Assembly (NCBI GenBank): GCA_015654925.1
Contig: JAATFX010000051.1
Span: forward strand, 1 to 64,000
DNA length: 64,000 bases
DNA from: Enterobacterales bacterium
Lineage (GTDB): Bacteria > Pseudomonadota > Gammaproteobacteria > Enterobacterales > Enterobacteriaceae
Direction of reading: 5' to 3'
Part shown: piece by piece, positions 1 to 8,040 of the stretch
Numbering within the stretch: position 1 is the stretch's first letter
How the letters are laid out: every line of letters begins with the position of its first letter
Translations under genes and position numbers: made by a program
The notes under the pieces: model-generated
What the model saw: only the letters and a program-made list of their open reading frames with translations
Databases searched by the model: none
What the model was told of the DNA's origin: nothing

Positions 1-891
1 CTTGGCCGCGGCCAGCGCCAGCATCTGGCGGATATTATTGCGGTGCACCGGTTCATACGGCGCGAAATAGGCTATCGCCCCGGTGGCGAAAGCCCCGGCG
101 GCGAACTCCGTTAACGGCAGCGCGGCTAATTCCGGCCGCTCGACCAGCTCCAGCAGGCGTTCGGTATAACGCTGCGTGGCGGTAATCAGATTACGCCCGT
201 ATCCCCCCGCCGCGATCGTGTCATAACGGCCGTGGTTGGGCAAAATCCAGTCGAATTCCCAGGCCATGAACTGCGCCAGGCCGCGTAAATGATCGTCAAG
301 CCTGGCGGGCTCGGCCACATAGGTCAGGGTATCTTCCAGGGTATCGCCGGCCAGCACCAGCCGCAGCGCGGGGATCGCCGCCAGCACGCCGTCGCGGCTG
401 TGAATATCCAGCTGGCGCAGCTCCAGCTCAAGATTGCCCACCCGCAGCGCCAGCCGCCCTTCGAACGTGGTGGTGGGTAAAACCAGCGGCCGGATGGGCG
501 GCGCGCCGTGTTCCAACTGATCCCGGTGTTCAATCAGCAATTGCCGGGTCAGTTCGCAGGCGATGATTTCGCAGTCGGCGAAAACCTCGTTGCCCGCCAC
601 GTGATCGGTATGCCAATGGCTGAGCACCACGCGGATCGAGGTGACCCCCGCGTCTTCCAGCGTGCGGCGAATCACCCGCGCGTGATCCAGCGTCATATGG
701 GTGTCGTAGACCACGGCCTCGGCCCCGTCCACGATGGCATAGCTGGCGGTTCCCAGGGAGTAGGCGCCGTTATCCAGCCAGTTATCCTGCTCGCAATACA
801 GCCGCTTGCCCGCGATGCGGCCGTCGTAAAACGCGATAATGCCCGGCCAGGGGCGGCAAATTTTCATGGTGGCGGCGAGTGAAGTCGGCAT
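1..891 (-). CDS. MBL-fold metallo-hydrolase (3' end outside window)
   Basis: Reading the minus strand from an ATG at 891 gives 297 codons with no stop, so the gene runs off the left edge. The protein carries the metallo-beta-lactamase zinc motif HWHTDH (about residues 85-90, after VVLS), a later AGDTLEDT segment and an NHGRYDT segment. These fit the second and third metal-ligand regions of the MBL fold. An internal ATG at 867 is a possible alternative start; an AGGG about 10 bases upstream of 891 favours the longer form. It is the last visible gene of a minus-strand run that includes a GntR regulator, an M20 amidohydrolase, a cysteine hydrolase and an ABC importer, so a hydrolytic role in the same pathway is inferred. 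The substrate is unknown. Confidence 0.8.
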   Translation of the reverse strand, partial: MPTSLAATMKICRPWPGIIAFYDGRIAGKRLYCEQDNWLDNGAYSLGTASYAIVDGAEAVVYDTHMTLDHARVIRRTLEDAGVTSIRVVLSHWHTDHVAGNEVFADCEIIACELTRQLLIEHRDQLEHGAPPIRPLVLPTTTFEGRLALRVGNLELELRQLDIHSRDGVLAAIPALRLVLAGDTLEDTLTYVAEPARLDDHLRGLAQFMAWEFDWILPNHGRYDTIAAGGYGRNLITATQRYTERLLELVERPELAALPLTEFAAGAFATGAIAYFAPYEPVHRNNIRQMLALAAAK

Positions 892-921
892 CGTTAAGCT
901 ACCCTGTCGGTTAATTCGTCA

Positions 922-1638
922 TCACAGCGGCGTGCGCGCCATGCTCAGCATGTGCATGGTGATATTGCGCACCACCAGTTTACTGGCCAGAATATGCTCC
1001 GTCAGCAGCCGCTGCGCCTGCGGCAACTGCCGCGCCAGGATCGCCTGCAAAATGGCGTTATGCTCCTGGTAGGTGGCGGCGATGCGCACCGGCTGGGTAA
1101 AATCCAGCCGCCGGATGATGCGGATTTTTTCGGTGACTTCCCAATGCATGGTGGTCAGTTGCCGATTGCCGGTGGTTTCCACCAGCGCATTATGAAAGCG
1201 CTCATCCAGCGCGGACGCGTCGGCGCAGGCGGTAAGCTGCCGCTCCGGGGGGACCATCCAGGCGGCGCGCAGTTCGTCCAGCTGCGCCGGATAGGCGTCG
1301 GCCTGCGCCCGTTCGCACAGGCGCTGCACCGCCGCCAGTTCCAGTACGATACGGATATCGTACAGCTCCTCAAAATGGCGAAAATCAAACGGCCGCACCT
1401 GCCAGCCGCTGCGGAAATACACTTCCAGGTAGCCTTCGCGCTCCAGGCGGAACAGCGCCTGGCGCACCGGCGTCCGGCTGACTTCCATGCGCCGGGCGAT
1501 ATCCCCTTCGCTGAAACGATCGCCGGGCATCAGGCGCAATTCGAAGATATCATCGCGCAGCTGCGCATAAATGCGTTCGGCGATGCCTTCGGGACGGTCC
1601 TTGACCGGCCGGTCTTGTGGATCAGATGTCAGTTGCAT
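922..1638 (-). CDS. GntR-family (FadR/FCD subfamily) transcriptional regulator
   Basis: A 238-residue protein. An N-terminal winged helix-turn-helix (about 15-80, with SRTPVRQALFRLEREG as recognition region) is followed by an all-helical FCD ligand domain with the family's R-I-VLE-A pattern. A GTG at 1659 would add seven residues, but the ATG at 1638 has a GAGGAAGG ribosome-binding site directly upstream and is preferred. It lies inside the run of transporter and hydrolase genes, which is typical of a local, ligand-responsive repressor of a catabolic operon. Two matching inverted sites of GntR type (TTGTATACCA and TTGCATACCA) precede the operon at 7732-7767 and are its most likely targets (inference). 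Confidence 0.88.
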   Translation of the reverse strand: MQLTSDPQDRPVKDRPEGIAERIYAQLRDDIFELRLMPGDRFSEGDIARRMEVSRTPVRQALFRLEREGYLEVYFRSGWQVRPFDFRHFEELYDIRIVLELAAVQRLCERAQADAYPAQLDELRAAWMVPPERQLTACADASALDERFHNALVETTGNRQLTTMHWEVTEKIRIIRRLDFTQPVRIAATYQEHNAILQAILARQLPQAQRLLTEHILASKLVVRNITMHMLSMARTPL

Positions 1639-1661
1639 AGCCTTCCTCGGTAAATCCACCG

Positions 1662-3101
1662 TTATTTATTGATAGCCGTTCCACTGATAGTCGCCCCGGC
1701 CGCGCCGCCATCCGCTGAGCTTTCGCCCTCGGTCCAGGTGGCGTTCCAGAAACTGCGCGGGTCGCCGGTCAGGGTGCGCCAGGCGCCCAGGCGCGGCGGG
1801 CTTAACTCCCCGCTGCCCGCGCGCCGGATTAATTCATCTTTGGCCTGGGCGACCAGCGCCGGTTGCGCCAGCAGCCGGCAGCAGGCGATGGCCAGCGCCT
1901 CCGAGGCCATTAGCGCCCCGGCCCGGCCCGCCCGGTGCCCGGTCAGGGCGGTCCAGCCCCAATGATGGATCGGTACCTGCCGTGGAAACGCCCAGTTCAC
2001 CCGGCCCAGGGGGATGCGCCAGCTGACTTCGCCGTCATCCTGGCAGAAGTAATCCTGCCCCTGGTCATACAGGGCCAGGCCGCGGTCCAACTGCATCGGC
2101 TGTCCCGGCGCGCAGGCCGCCGACAGGCTCTCCATCCAGGCCAGATCCCCGTCGTCCCACCGCGGCGGCCCTACCGTGCGCAGGCCGTCGAGCAGCACCT
2201 GGCCCAGCGCCGCGTTGGGCAGGTAGCCCCGGCAACTGGCGATGGGCAGATGGCGCCAGGCCAGGCCGGCGCGATCCGCCACCGAGCGGCACAGGCCGAT
2301 AACCGCATCGTACACCTCTTGCGCCCGCGCCACATCCGCATGGCGCAGGGTAAAATAGAGCCTGACGTCGTCCGGCACCACGCCGGCCATATGCATATTG
2401 CCGCGTATTACATGCTTGAGCGGGGTATCGGGGTAACGCCGGCCCAGTTCGCGCAGGGCGATAATGGCATCTTCCGCGCCTTCCAGCGCATTGATTTTAC
2501 CGTTGAATCCGCCGTGGCTGCTCTCGCCGAGGAAAACAAATTCCCCGGTGGCGGCGGACTGGCACGGCCGGGACATGGCGCCGTTCTGGTAATCCCCGTG
2601 GGAGGTGAGCAGCGCGTCGCAGCCGGCAAACGCACCGGTGCTAAACAGCGCTACCTTGCCCCAGAGAATCTCTTCCGCCGGGCAGCCGATCACCCGGATC
2701 TCCCCGCCCAGCCCCGCCCGCTGCGCCGCATCGGCGGCGGCGATGGCCGCGCCGGTATTGGTGGGGCCGATCTGGTTATGCCCACAGGCATGGCCCGCCT
2801 CCTGGGGCAGCGGCGCACGCTGCGCACGCGAGGCGTTGGCCAGTCCCGGCAGGGCGTCGTACTCCGCCAGGATGCCGATGCACGGCCCCGGCCCCAGGCA
2901 TTTGCGGGCGATAAAGGCGGTGGGAATGCCGTTAACCCCGCGCTCCACGCTAAATCCGCGATGCTCCAGCCACGCGCACAGCGCCGCCGCCGCGCCGTAC
3001 TCCATGCACGGCAGTTCGGGCGAACGCCAGAGCAATCCGTAATGGTGCTCAATTTCCTCGCGCACCGCCTGCCAGGCGTCGCGGACCAGGGATATCTGCA
3101 C
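1662..3101 (-). CDS. M20-family amidohydrolase (AbgB-like)
   Basis: A 479-residue M20 metallopeptidase-fold hydrolase. The zinc-site segments ILAEYDALPG and GHACGHNQIGPT match the family, as do CPAEE and the late segment beginning DDGEVSWRIP. Overall length and order of motifs match AbgB, the p-aminobenzoyl-glutamate hydrolase subunit (481 residues in E. coli), but no AbgA partner is present here. The open frame extends upstream to 3188; the GTG at 3101 is chosen because AGGAGGG stands six bases before it. Members cleave an amide bond of an N-acyl amino acid or similar conjugate in the cytoplasm. With a polyamine-type importer and a cysteine hydrolase next to it, an imported amide-bearing compound is the likely substrate, but its identity is not visible. 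Confidence 0.85.
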   Translation of the reverse strand: MQISLVRDAWQAVREEIEHHYGLLWRSPELPCMEYGAAAALCAWLEHRGFSVERGVNGIPTAFIARKCLGPGPCIGILAEYDALPGLANASRAQRAPLPQEAGHACGHNQIGPTNTGAAIAAADAAQRAGLGGEIRVIGCPAEEILWGKVALFSTGAFAGCDALLTSHGDYQNGAMSRPCQSAATGEFVFLGESSHGGFNGKINALEGAEDAIIALRELGRRYPDTPLKHVIRGNMHMAGVVPDDVRLYFTLRHADVARAQEVYDAVIGLCRSVADRAGLAWRHLPIASCRGYLPNAALGQVLLDGLRTVGPPRWDDGDLAWMESLSAACAPGQPMQLDRGLALYDQGQDYFCQDDGEVSWRIPLGRVNWAFPRQVPIHHWGWTALTGHRAGRAGALMASEALAIACCRLLAQPALVAQAKDELIRRAGSGELSPPRLGAWRTLTGDPRSFWNATWTEGESSADGGAAGATISGTAINK

Positions 3102-3132
3102 GTTAACCCTCCTGTTTAGCCCGCCGGCCGGC

Positions 3133-3780
3133 TTACGCCGACGCCTGTAGCGGCAATGCGCCGCGGCCGTACTCGCCGAAGGCGGCAATCATCTCGGCGG
3201 CGCTGCGCCGGGCGCCGTGCTGCAAATATTCCATCGCGGTCAGCGCGGCCTGGTGGGCCGCCAGGTCCGACCCGCCGACGCAGTCTTCCACCACCCGGCA
3301 GTGGTAATCGCTCTGGTGGCCGTCGGCGAAGGTGTAATGAATACACACATTGGTCAGCCCGCCCACCAGGATCAGGGTTTCCGCCTTTAATCCGCGCAGC
3401 AATATCGGCAAATCGGTGCCGATAAACCCGGAGTAACGACGCTTTTGGATCACGTAATCGTCCGGGCGCAGCCCCACCACGTCGGCGGCGATTTCGGTGC
3501 TTTCCCAGCCGGCCACCAAATGCTCGTCCTCATCCCCGTCCAGCTCGCGGCCGAAATCCACGCCGGAAGGACGATGGACTTCCTGTAAAAAAATAATCGG
3601 CACCCCATTGGCGCGCGCCGCGTCAATCACGCCGCGCGAGCGCAGCATATTGGGGATCATGCCCGGCATGGAGTCGATGCCGCAGGTATCGTCCTCGCTC
3701 ATGCCGCCTTTTTGTATATCGACCACAATCAACACGGGCTGGCCGACGATAATCGGGTTATTTTTACGTTTTGCCGTCAT
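3133..3780 (-). CDS. isochorismatase-fold cysteine hydrolase
   Basis: A 215-residue isochorismatase-like hydrolase with the Asp-Lys-Cys triad visible: D21 in LIVVDIQKG, K113 in VIQKRRYSGF and C146 in GLTNVCIHYT. The family includes N-carbamoylsarcosine amidase, nicotinamidase, ureidoacrylate hydrolase and biuret hydrolase, which hydrolyse amide or carbamoyl groups; true isochorismatases lack the Cys. An AGGGAA site lies at good distance from the ATG. The M20 hydrolase gene follows after about 30 bases and the ABC permease gene precedes it by 16, so co-transcription is very likely. A carbamoyl- or amide-removing step is inferred. Confidence 0.86.
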   Translation of the reverse strand: MTAKRKNNPIIVGQPVLIVVDIQKGGMSEDDTCGIDSMPGMIPNMLRSRGVIDAARANGVPIIFLQEVHRPSGVDFGRELDGDEDEHLVAGWESTEIAADVVGLRPDDYVIQKRRYSGFIGTDLPILLRGLKAETLILVGGLTNVCIHYTFADGHQSDYHCRVVEDCVGGSDLAAHQAALTAMEYLQHGARRSAAEMIAAFGEYGRGALPLQASA

Positions 3781-3796
3781 GGTATTCCCTTTAAAG

Positions 3797-4597
3797 TTAA
3801 TGTTTGCCGCCCAGCAGCCTGGGCAAATTGTCCAGCCAGGCGATGGCGATAAATCCCATCAGCCCGACCAGCATAAATAGCACCGCCCCGACGCACATGG
3901 TGGGGGTAAAACCGGTCCGCAGGCTGGAAAACACCTTGACCGGCAAAGTTTCGACCGTAAATCCGGCCACCATATAGGCAATCAGGTATTCATTCATGCT
4001 CAGGATGGCGACGAAAATCAGGCTGGATGCGATATACGGCGTAATCAGCGGCAATACGATGCCGCTGACGATATGGCGCTGGCGCGCCCCCAGGGTTCTG
4101 GCGGCTTCCACCAGGCCGGGATCGATTTGCTTAAACCCCAGGCTGAGCAGCACCAGCGGCAGGGCCAGAAAGGTCATGCCGTGGCTGATAATGGTGTTTT
4201 CAATCTGCCCCACATGGCGCAGGAACCCCCACAGCAGCATAAACAGAATGGCGATAATCACCGGCGGCAGCATAAAAGGCATGGTGCCGGCGCCGCTTAA
4301 TAACCGCGCCAGGCGCGAACGCCGCTGCCAGGCGATAAACGCCAGCGGCAACGCGATGCTGGTGGCCAGGATCGAGGCCAGGGCGGCGATGGCCAGCGAA
4401 CGCTCAAAGGCCGCCACCCAGCCGGGATCGGTAAAAAAGTCCTGATACCAGCGCAGGCTCCAGGCATCCGGCGGAAACACCATCCTGGACGTGGAATTAA
4501 AACTGATGGCCACCACCACGCACAGCGGCATGGCGATAAACAGGGCCAGCAGCAACAGCAGCAGGCGCTGGGACATAACGGCCAATAGACGATTCAT
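3797..4597 (-). CDS. ABC transporter permease, spermidine/putrescine (PotC) type
   Basis: A 266-residue inner-membrane permease with about six hydrophobic segments. The EAA loop appears as EAARTLGARQRHIVSGIVLPLI. It begins inside the last codons of the preceding permease gene (ATGA overlap, 4597/4594). The MetI-like family used for polyamines, iron and small organic compounds fits this gene order: binding protein, ATPase, PotB-type permease, PotC-type permease. The transported compound cannot be told from sequence; the hydrolases downstream suggest it is cleaved at an amide or carbamoyl bond after import. Confidence 0.9.
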   Translation of the reverse strand: MNRLLAVMSQRLLLLLLALFIAMPLCVVVAISFNSTSRMVFPPDAWSLRWYQDFFTDPGWVAAFERSLAIAALASILATSIALPLAFIAWQRRSRLARLLSGAGTMPFMLPPVIIAILFMLLWGFLRHVGQIENTIISHGMTFLALPLVLLSLGFKQIDPGLVEAARTLGARQRHIVSGIVLPLITPYIASSLIFVAILSMNEYLIAYMVAGFTVETLPVKVFSSLRTGFTPTMCVGAVLFMLVGLMGFIAIAWLDNLPRLLGGKH

Positions 4598-5475
4598 ACC
4601 GCTTCCCCTTTCGCGCTGAACTTCACCACGCCGCCGATCAGCAGCAGCGTTACCGCCAGCAGCAGCACCGAGATCGCCGCCGCCATCGGCATATTATGTC
4701 CGCTCATGGCGGTTTCACTGATGACCACGCCGATGGTCCAGTTGCCGGGGCCGCCCAATACCAGCGGCGCGACGTACGACCCCAGGGTAAATACCAGGCT
4801 CATGATATAAGCCGCCCCGAGCGGCTTGCCGATCAGCGGCAGCAGCACGCTGCAAAACGCGCGCAGCGGCCGGGCGCCGAGGGTACGGGCCGCCTCCAGA
4901 TAGCTGTGATCGAAGCGGGACATGGCGGGATAGAGCGTCAGAATATTAAACGGGATCACCATATAGGTAATGCAGGCCACCATGCCGCCGAAGCTGGGCA
5001 GCAGCGAAACGGGCTTATCCAGCAGCCCCGCCAGCACCGCCAGATTGGAGATGCCGGCCTTTTTCGACAGCAGGATTTGCCAGGCGAACGTGATCAGCAC
5101 CTCCGACAGGGCGAAAGTGGTCAGCAAGGCGATCAGCCAGATCACCTGGCCGCGCCGCGACATACCCGCAATCGACCAGGCGGTGGGCAACGCCACCAGC
5201 AAACTGATGCTGGCCACGATAAAAGCCAGCATGACCGAAAACCCGATGGCGTCCACCACCACCGGCTGCAGCAACTGTCCATAGGCATGCAGGGTAAAAC
5301 CGCTGCCCTCGACGGCGTTGGGGTCCAGTTGGGAAACGCTGGCGCGCAGCAGCAGCACAAACGGTATGGCGATAAATACCAGGATCATCGCCAGCGGCCA
5401 CAGCAGGCCCCAGCCGGGGCGGTGGCGGCGCGCCGCGGGCGGCGCCGGGGCGCGGGAGTGAGTCACGGTCGACAT
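4594..5475 (-). CDS. ABC transporter permease, spermidine/putrescine (PotB) type
   Basis: A 293-residue permease with a cytoplasmic N-terminal tail rich in Pro and Ala, then about six membrane segments. The EAA loop reads YLEAARTLGARPLRAFCSVLLPLI. AAGGTAAC precedes the ATG. It pairs with the PotC-type permease that overlaps its 3' end, and sits 13 bases after the ATPase gene. The two permeases should form the heterodimeric membrane channel of one importer. Confidence 0.9.
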   Translation of the reverse strand: MSTVTHSRAPAPPAARRHRPGWGLLWPLAMILVFIAIPFVLLLRASVSQLDPNAVEGSGFTLHAYGQLLQPVVVDAIGFSVMLAFIVASISLLVALPTAWSIAGMSRRGQVIWLIALLTTFALSEVLITFAWQILLSKKAGISNLAVLAGLLDKPVSLLPSFGGMVACITYMVIPFNILTLYPAMSRFDHSYLEAARTLGARPLRAFCSVLLPLIGKPLGAAYIMSLVFTLGSYVAPLVLGGPGNWTIGVVISETAMSGHNMPMAAAISVLLLAVTLLLIGGVVKFSAKGEAV

Positions 5476-5488
5476 AAGTTACCTTCGG

Positions 5489-6535
5489 CTAATGGGACAG
5501 CAATTGCGCGGCGTCGGCGGGGAAACTGACGCCGATACGGGTATGCGCCGCCAGCGGGCGCCATTGGGCGGCGGTGGTGCTGGCCAAAATATCCGTGTGC
5601 TGGCAGCGCAGCCGGATATCGATGCTGCTGCCCAGATCGCGCACCTGCATAATGTCTCCCTGCAACAGGCCGGTGCCCGGCGCGCCGAGCAGCACATCCT
5701 CCGGACGGATACATAAGGTGGCGGTGGCGCCCACCGCCACGTCCGCCGGCATGCGCGCCACCGCCAGGGTGGCGTCGCCCAGGCGCACTGCGCCGCCGCC
5801 CAGGGCTTCCACCTCGATCAGGTTGCTCTGGCCGATAAAATTTGCCACGAACCGGTTGGCCGGCTGGTGGTATATTTCGCCGGGGGTGCCGATTTGCTGC
5901 ACCCGGCCATTGGCCATCACCACGATGCGATCGGCGATGGTCATGGCTTCGCGCTGGTCATGGGTGACAAAAATGGTGGTGATTTTCAGCTTCTGCTGCA
6001 ACCGGCGGATTTCCAACTGCATATGGTCGCGCAGCCGGGCATCCAGGGCCGACAGCGGTTCATCCATTAAAAACACCGCCGGCTGCTGCGCCAGGGCGCG
6101 GGCGATGGCCACCCGCTGCCGCTGGCCGCCGGACAATTGATCGATACGCCGCTGGCCGACCCCGGCCAGATCGATCAGGGATAATAATTCGGCCACCCGC
6201 GCCTGGCGTTCGCTGGCTACTATGCCCTTGATTTTCAGGCTATAACCGATATTTTCCGCCACGCTAAGATGGGGGAACAGCGCCAGCGCCTGGAATACCA
6301 TGCCGAAATTGCGTTCATGCACCGGCCGGTGGGTAATATCCTGCCCTTCCAGCACGATGCTGCCCGAATCGGGCTGCTCCAGCCCGGCAATGATGCGCAT
6401 CAGGGTGGTTTTGCCGCATCCCGACGGCCCGAGGAAACACACCAGTTCACCCCGGGGCACATGTAGGGAAATATGGTCCACCGCCGGCTGCGCACCGTAC
6501 ATCTTGGTGATCTCCACCACCGCTAACCCGTTCAT
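5489..6535 (-). CDS. ABC transporter ATP-binding protein, PotA type
   Basis: A 348-residue ATPase. Walker A is GPSGCGKTT (36-44), the signature LSGGQRQ (134-140) and Walker B FLMDEP (155-160); the H-loop is in FVTHDQREAMT. A C-terminal TOBE-type beta domain follows from about residue 240, as in PotA, FbpC and MalK. GAGGAG lies upstream of the ATG, and the gene begins about ten bases after the binding-protein gene ends. It powers the importer formed with the two permeases downstream. Confidence 0.93.
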   Translation of the reverse strand: MNGLAVVEITKMYGAQPAVDHISLHVPRGELVCFLGPSGCGKTTLMRIIAGLEQPDSGSIVLEGQDITHRPVHERNFGMVFQALALFPHLSVAENIGYSLKIKGIVASERQARVAELLSLIDLAGVGQRRIDQLSGGQRQRVAIARALAQQPAVFLMDEPLSALDARLRDHMQLEIRRLQQKLKITTIFVTHDQREAMTIADRIVVMANGRVQQIGTPGEIYHQPANRFVANFIGQSNLIEVEALGGGAVRLGDATLAVARMPADVAVGATATLCIRPEDVLLGAPGTGLLQGDIMQVRDLGSSIDIRLRCQHTDILASTTAAQWRPLAAHTRIGVSFPADAAQLLSH

Positions 6536-6545
6536 CGTAAGCTCC

Positions 6546-7640
6546 TCAGACGGTAAGCATTTTCAGGAACTGCTGCGCCAGGTAGTCGGCATACTTCACC
6601 TTGACGGCGGCGTCGACCAAAATGGGCGTGGATTCCGACGACACGGCGGCGAATTCGGCGTCCGTCAGGTTGAGTTTGGCGCGCGGGAGCAGCGGCGCGG
6701 CCCCGACGCCCCGGGCAATCAGCTGATGGCATTCCGGAGTGCAGCTCCAGTTAAGGAACTCCTGCGCTTCGTCGGCGGATTGGCCGGCCTTGGGCAAACA
6801 CCAGGAGTTATACCCCTGCACCGCCCCTTCCTGCGGGAACGTGGACAGTACCGGCGTGCCCTCGCCTTTCATGATCATCGACACATCGTGGTAATACAGC
6901 CCGCCCTTCACTTCGTCATTTTGCAAGGCGGTTTGCATGGTGCCTTCATCGGTCCACCAGATTTTGGCATTGGGTTTCAACTCGGCGATTTTGGCGATCA
7001 CCCGATCGATGCCCTCTTTGGTTTGCAGCGTTTTGCTGCCTTCAAAGAAGGTGGCGGCGGTGATTTCCAGCAACACCGTCGAGGCCCCGCCCTGTAATCC
7101 CCAGGCCTGGGGATTTTTCTCCCACAGCGCCCGCCAGCTGGTGGGGGCGGTCGTCACCTCTTCCGTATTGGTCACGAACGTCAGGTACCAGCCCATGGCC
7201 GCGACATTATCCACATCCGCGCCCGCGTCCTGGCGATAGGCCGGCATCAGGTTGCCCAGATTCGGCACTTTACCGGCGGCAACGGTTTTCCATAGTCCCT
7301 GGCTGCGCCCGCGCAGCAGATCGCTTTGCTGGACGCAGCAAATATCCATCGGCACCGACCCGGCCTTGTTGGACTGGCTCAGTTGCATCAGGAATTGCTC
7401 GCTGGCGGATTGCGGCGACGACACAATCTTGATGCCGGTAGCCTGGGTAAAGGCCGGATAAACATGTTCCTTAAAGGCCTTTTCAAAAAATCCGCCGAAG
7501 TTGGAAATGCGCACGCTGCGCTCTTTGGCAAAGGCGGGAGCCATCGACAGGCCCGCGGCGCCGGCCAGCGTGGCGATACCCATGCCTTTTAACAGGCCCC
7601 GGCGGGAGATCCCCTGGCCGCTTGCATTTTTTTTCATCAT
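6546..7640 (-). CDS. periplasmic binding protein of a polyamine-type ABC importer, Tat-exported
   Basis: A 364-residue type II periplasmic binding protein of the PotD/FbpA class. The leader has a twin-arginine motif (SRRGLLKG) and ends near APAFA, so export through Tat is likely, which is unusual for this family and may mean folding in the cytoplasm. It is the first gene of the minus-strand operon. Two adjacent ATGs (7640, 7637) are possible starts. The 5' region holds a pair of candidate GntR operators. The ligand is unknown; PotD-type folds bind polyamines, iron, thiamine, phosphonates or opine-like compounds. Confidence 0.87.
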   Translation of the reverse strand: MMKKNASGQGISRRGLLKGMGIATLAGAAGLSMAPAFAKERSVRISNFGGFFEKAFKEHVYPAFTQATGIKIVSSPQSASEQFLMQLSQSNKAGSVPMDICCVQQSDLLRGRSQGLWKTVAAGKVPNLGNLMPAYRQDAGADVDNVAAMGWYLTFVTNTEEVTTAPTSWRALWEKNPQAWGLQGGASTVLLEITAATFFEGSKTLQTKEGIDRVIAKIAELKPNAKIWWTDEGTMQTALQNDEVKGGLYYHDVSMIMKGEGTPVLSTFPQEGAVQGYNSWCLPKAGQSADEAQEFLNWSCTPECHQLIARGVGAAPLLPRAKLNLTDAEFAAVSSESTPILVDAAVKVKYADYLAQQFLKMLTV

Positions 7641-7731
7641 GTCTTCAACCCGACCTCATAGCTGTGTGATTAATAAACGCCCTTTTAAACTTTCCCGCCC
7701 CGCCAACGGAGGAAGGCGAAGATCGATTAAA

Positions 7732-7767
7732 CTTGTATACCATCTTATATATAACCTGGTATGCAAG
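7732..7767. promoter_or_regulatory. paired inverted GntR-type operator sites
   Basis: CTTGTATACC at 7732-7741 and GGTATGCAAG at 7758-7767 are inverted copies with a single mismatch, 26 bases centre to centre. Each holds the TNGTNNNACNA-like pattern typical of FCD-type GntR operators. They lie about 90-130 bases upstream of the first gene of the operon that encodes a GntR regulator. Autoregulation of the operon is inferred. Confidence 0.6.
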
Positions 7768-7996
7768 AGCTATGCCAAGGGAGTAATCACCATTTTATCA
7801 GTACGTTATAAAATAGATGCGGAGGGATGCACCGGCACTATGCACCCGCTGCGCTAGCGGGACGCCATATTTTGGTGCAATAGCGGACGGGCAAACAGCG
7901 GCGATGTCAGTGAAAAAGTGCGCGGCGATCGGGGGTTTTTCGAATTGGGGCGTTTTCCGGCTAGCGCGCCGTTTACCGGCGCGCGGCGATGGTGCA

Positions 7997-8026
7997 GCTT
8001 GCCGCCGGTTAACCCCGCCGGCAAGC
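7997..8026 (-). terminator. hairpin after glpT
   Basis: GCTTGCCG (7997-8004) pairs with CGGCAAGC (8019-8026), 15 bases after the glpT stop codon on the minus strand. No strong T run follows, so factor-independent termination is uncertain. The rest of 7768-7996 shows no gene. Confidence 0.4.
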
Positions 8027-8040
8027 GGATTACCCGGCGG

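Noticed and set aside
952..1653. 233-codon plus-strand frame opposite the GntR gene
   Set aside because: Antisense shadow of a GC-rich gene; the minus-strand frame has clear wHTH and FCD domains and a ribosome-binding site.
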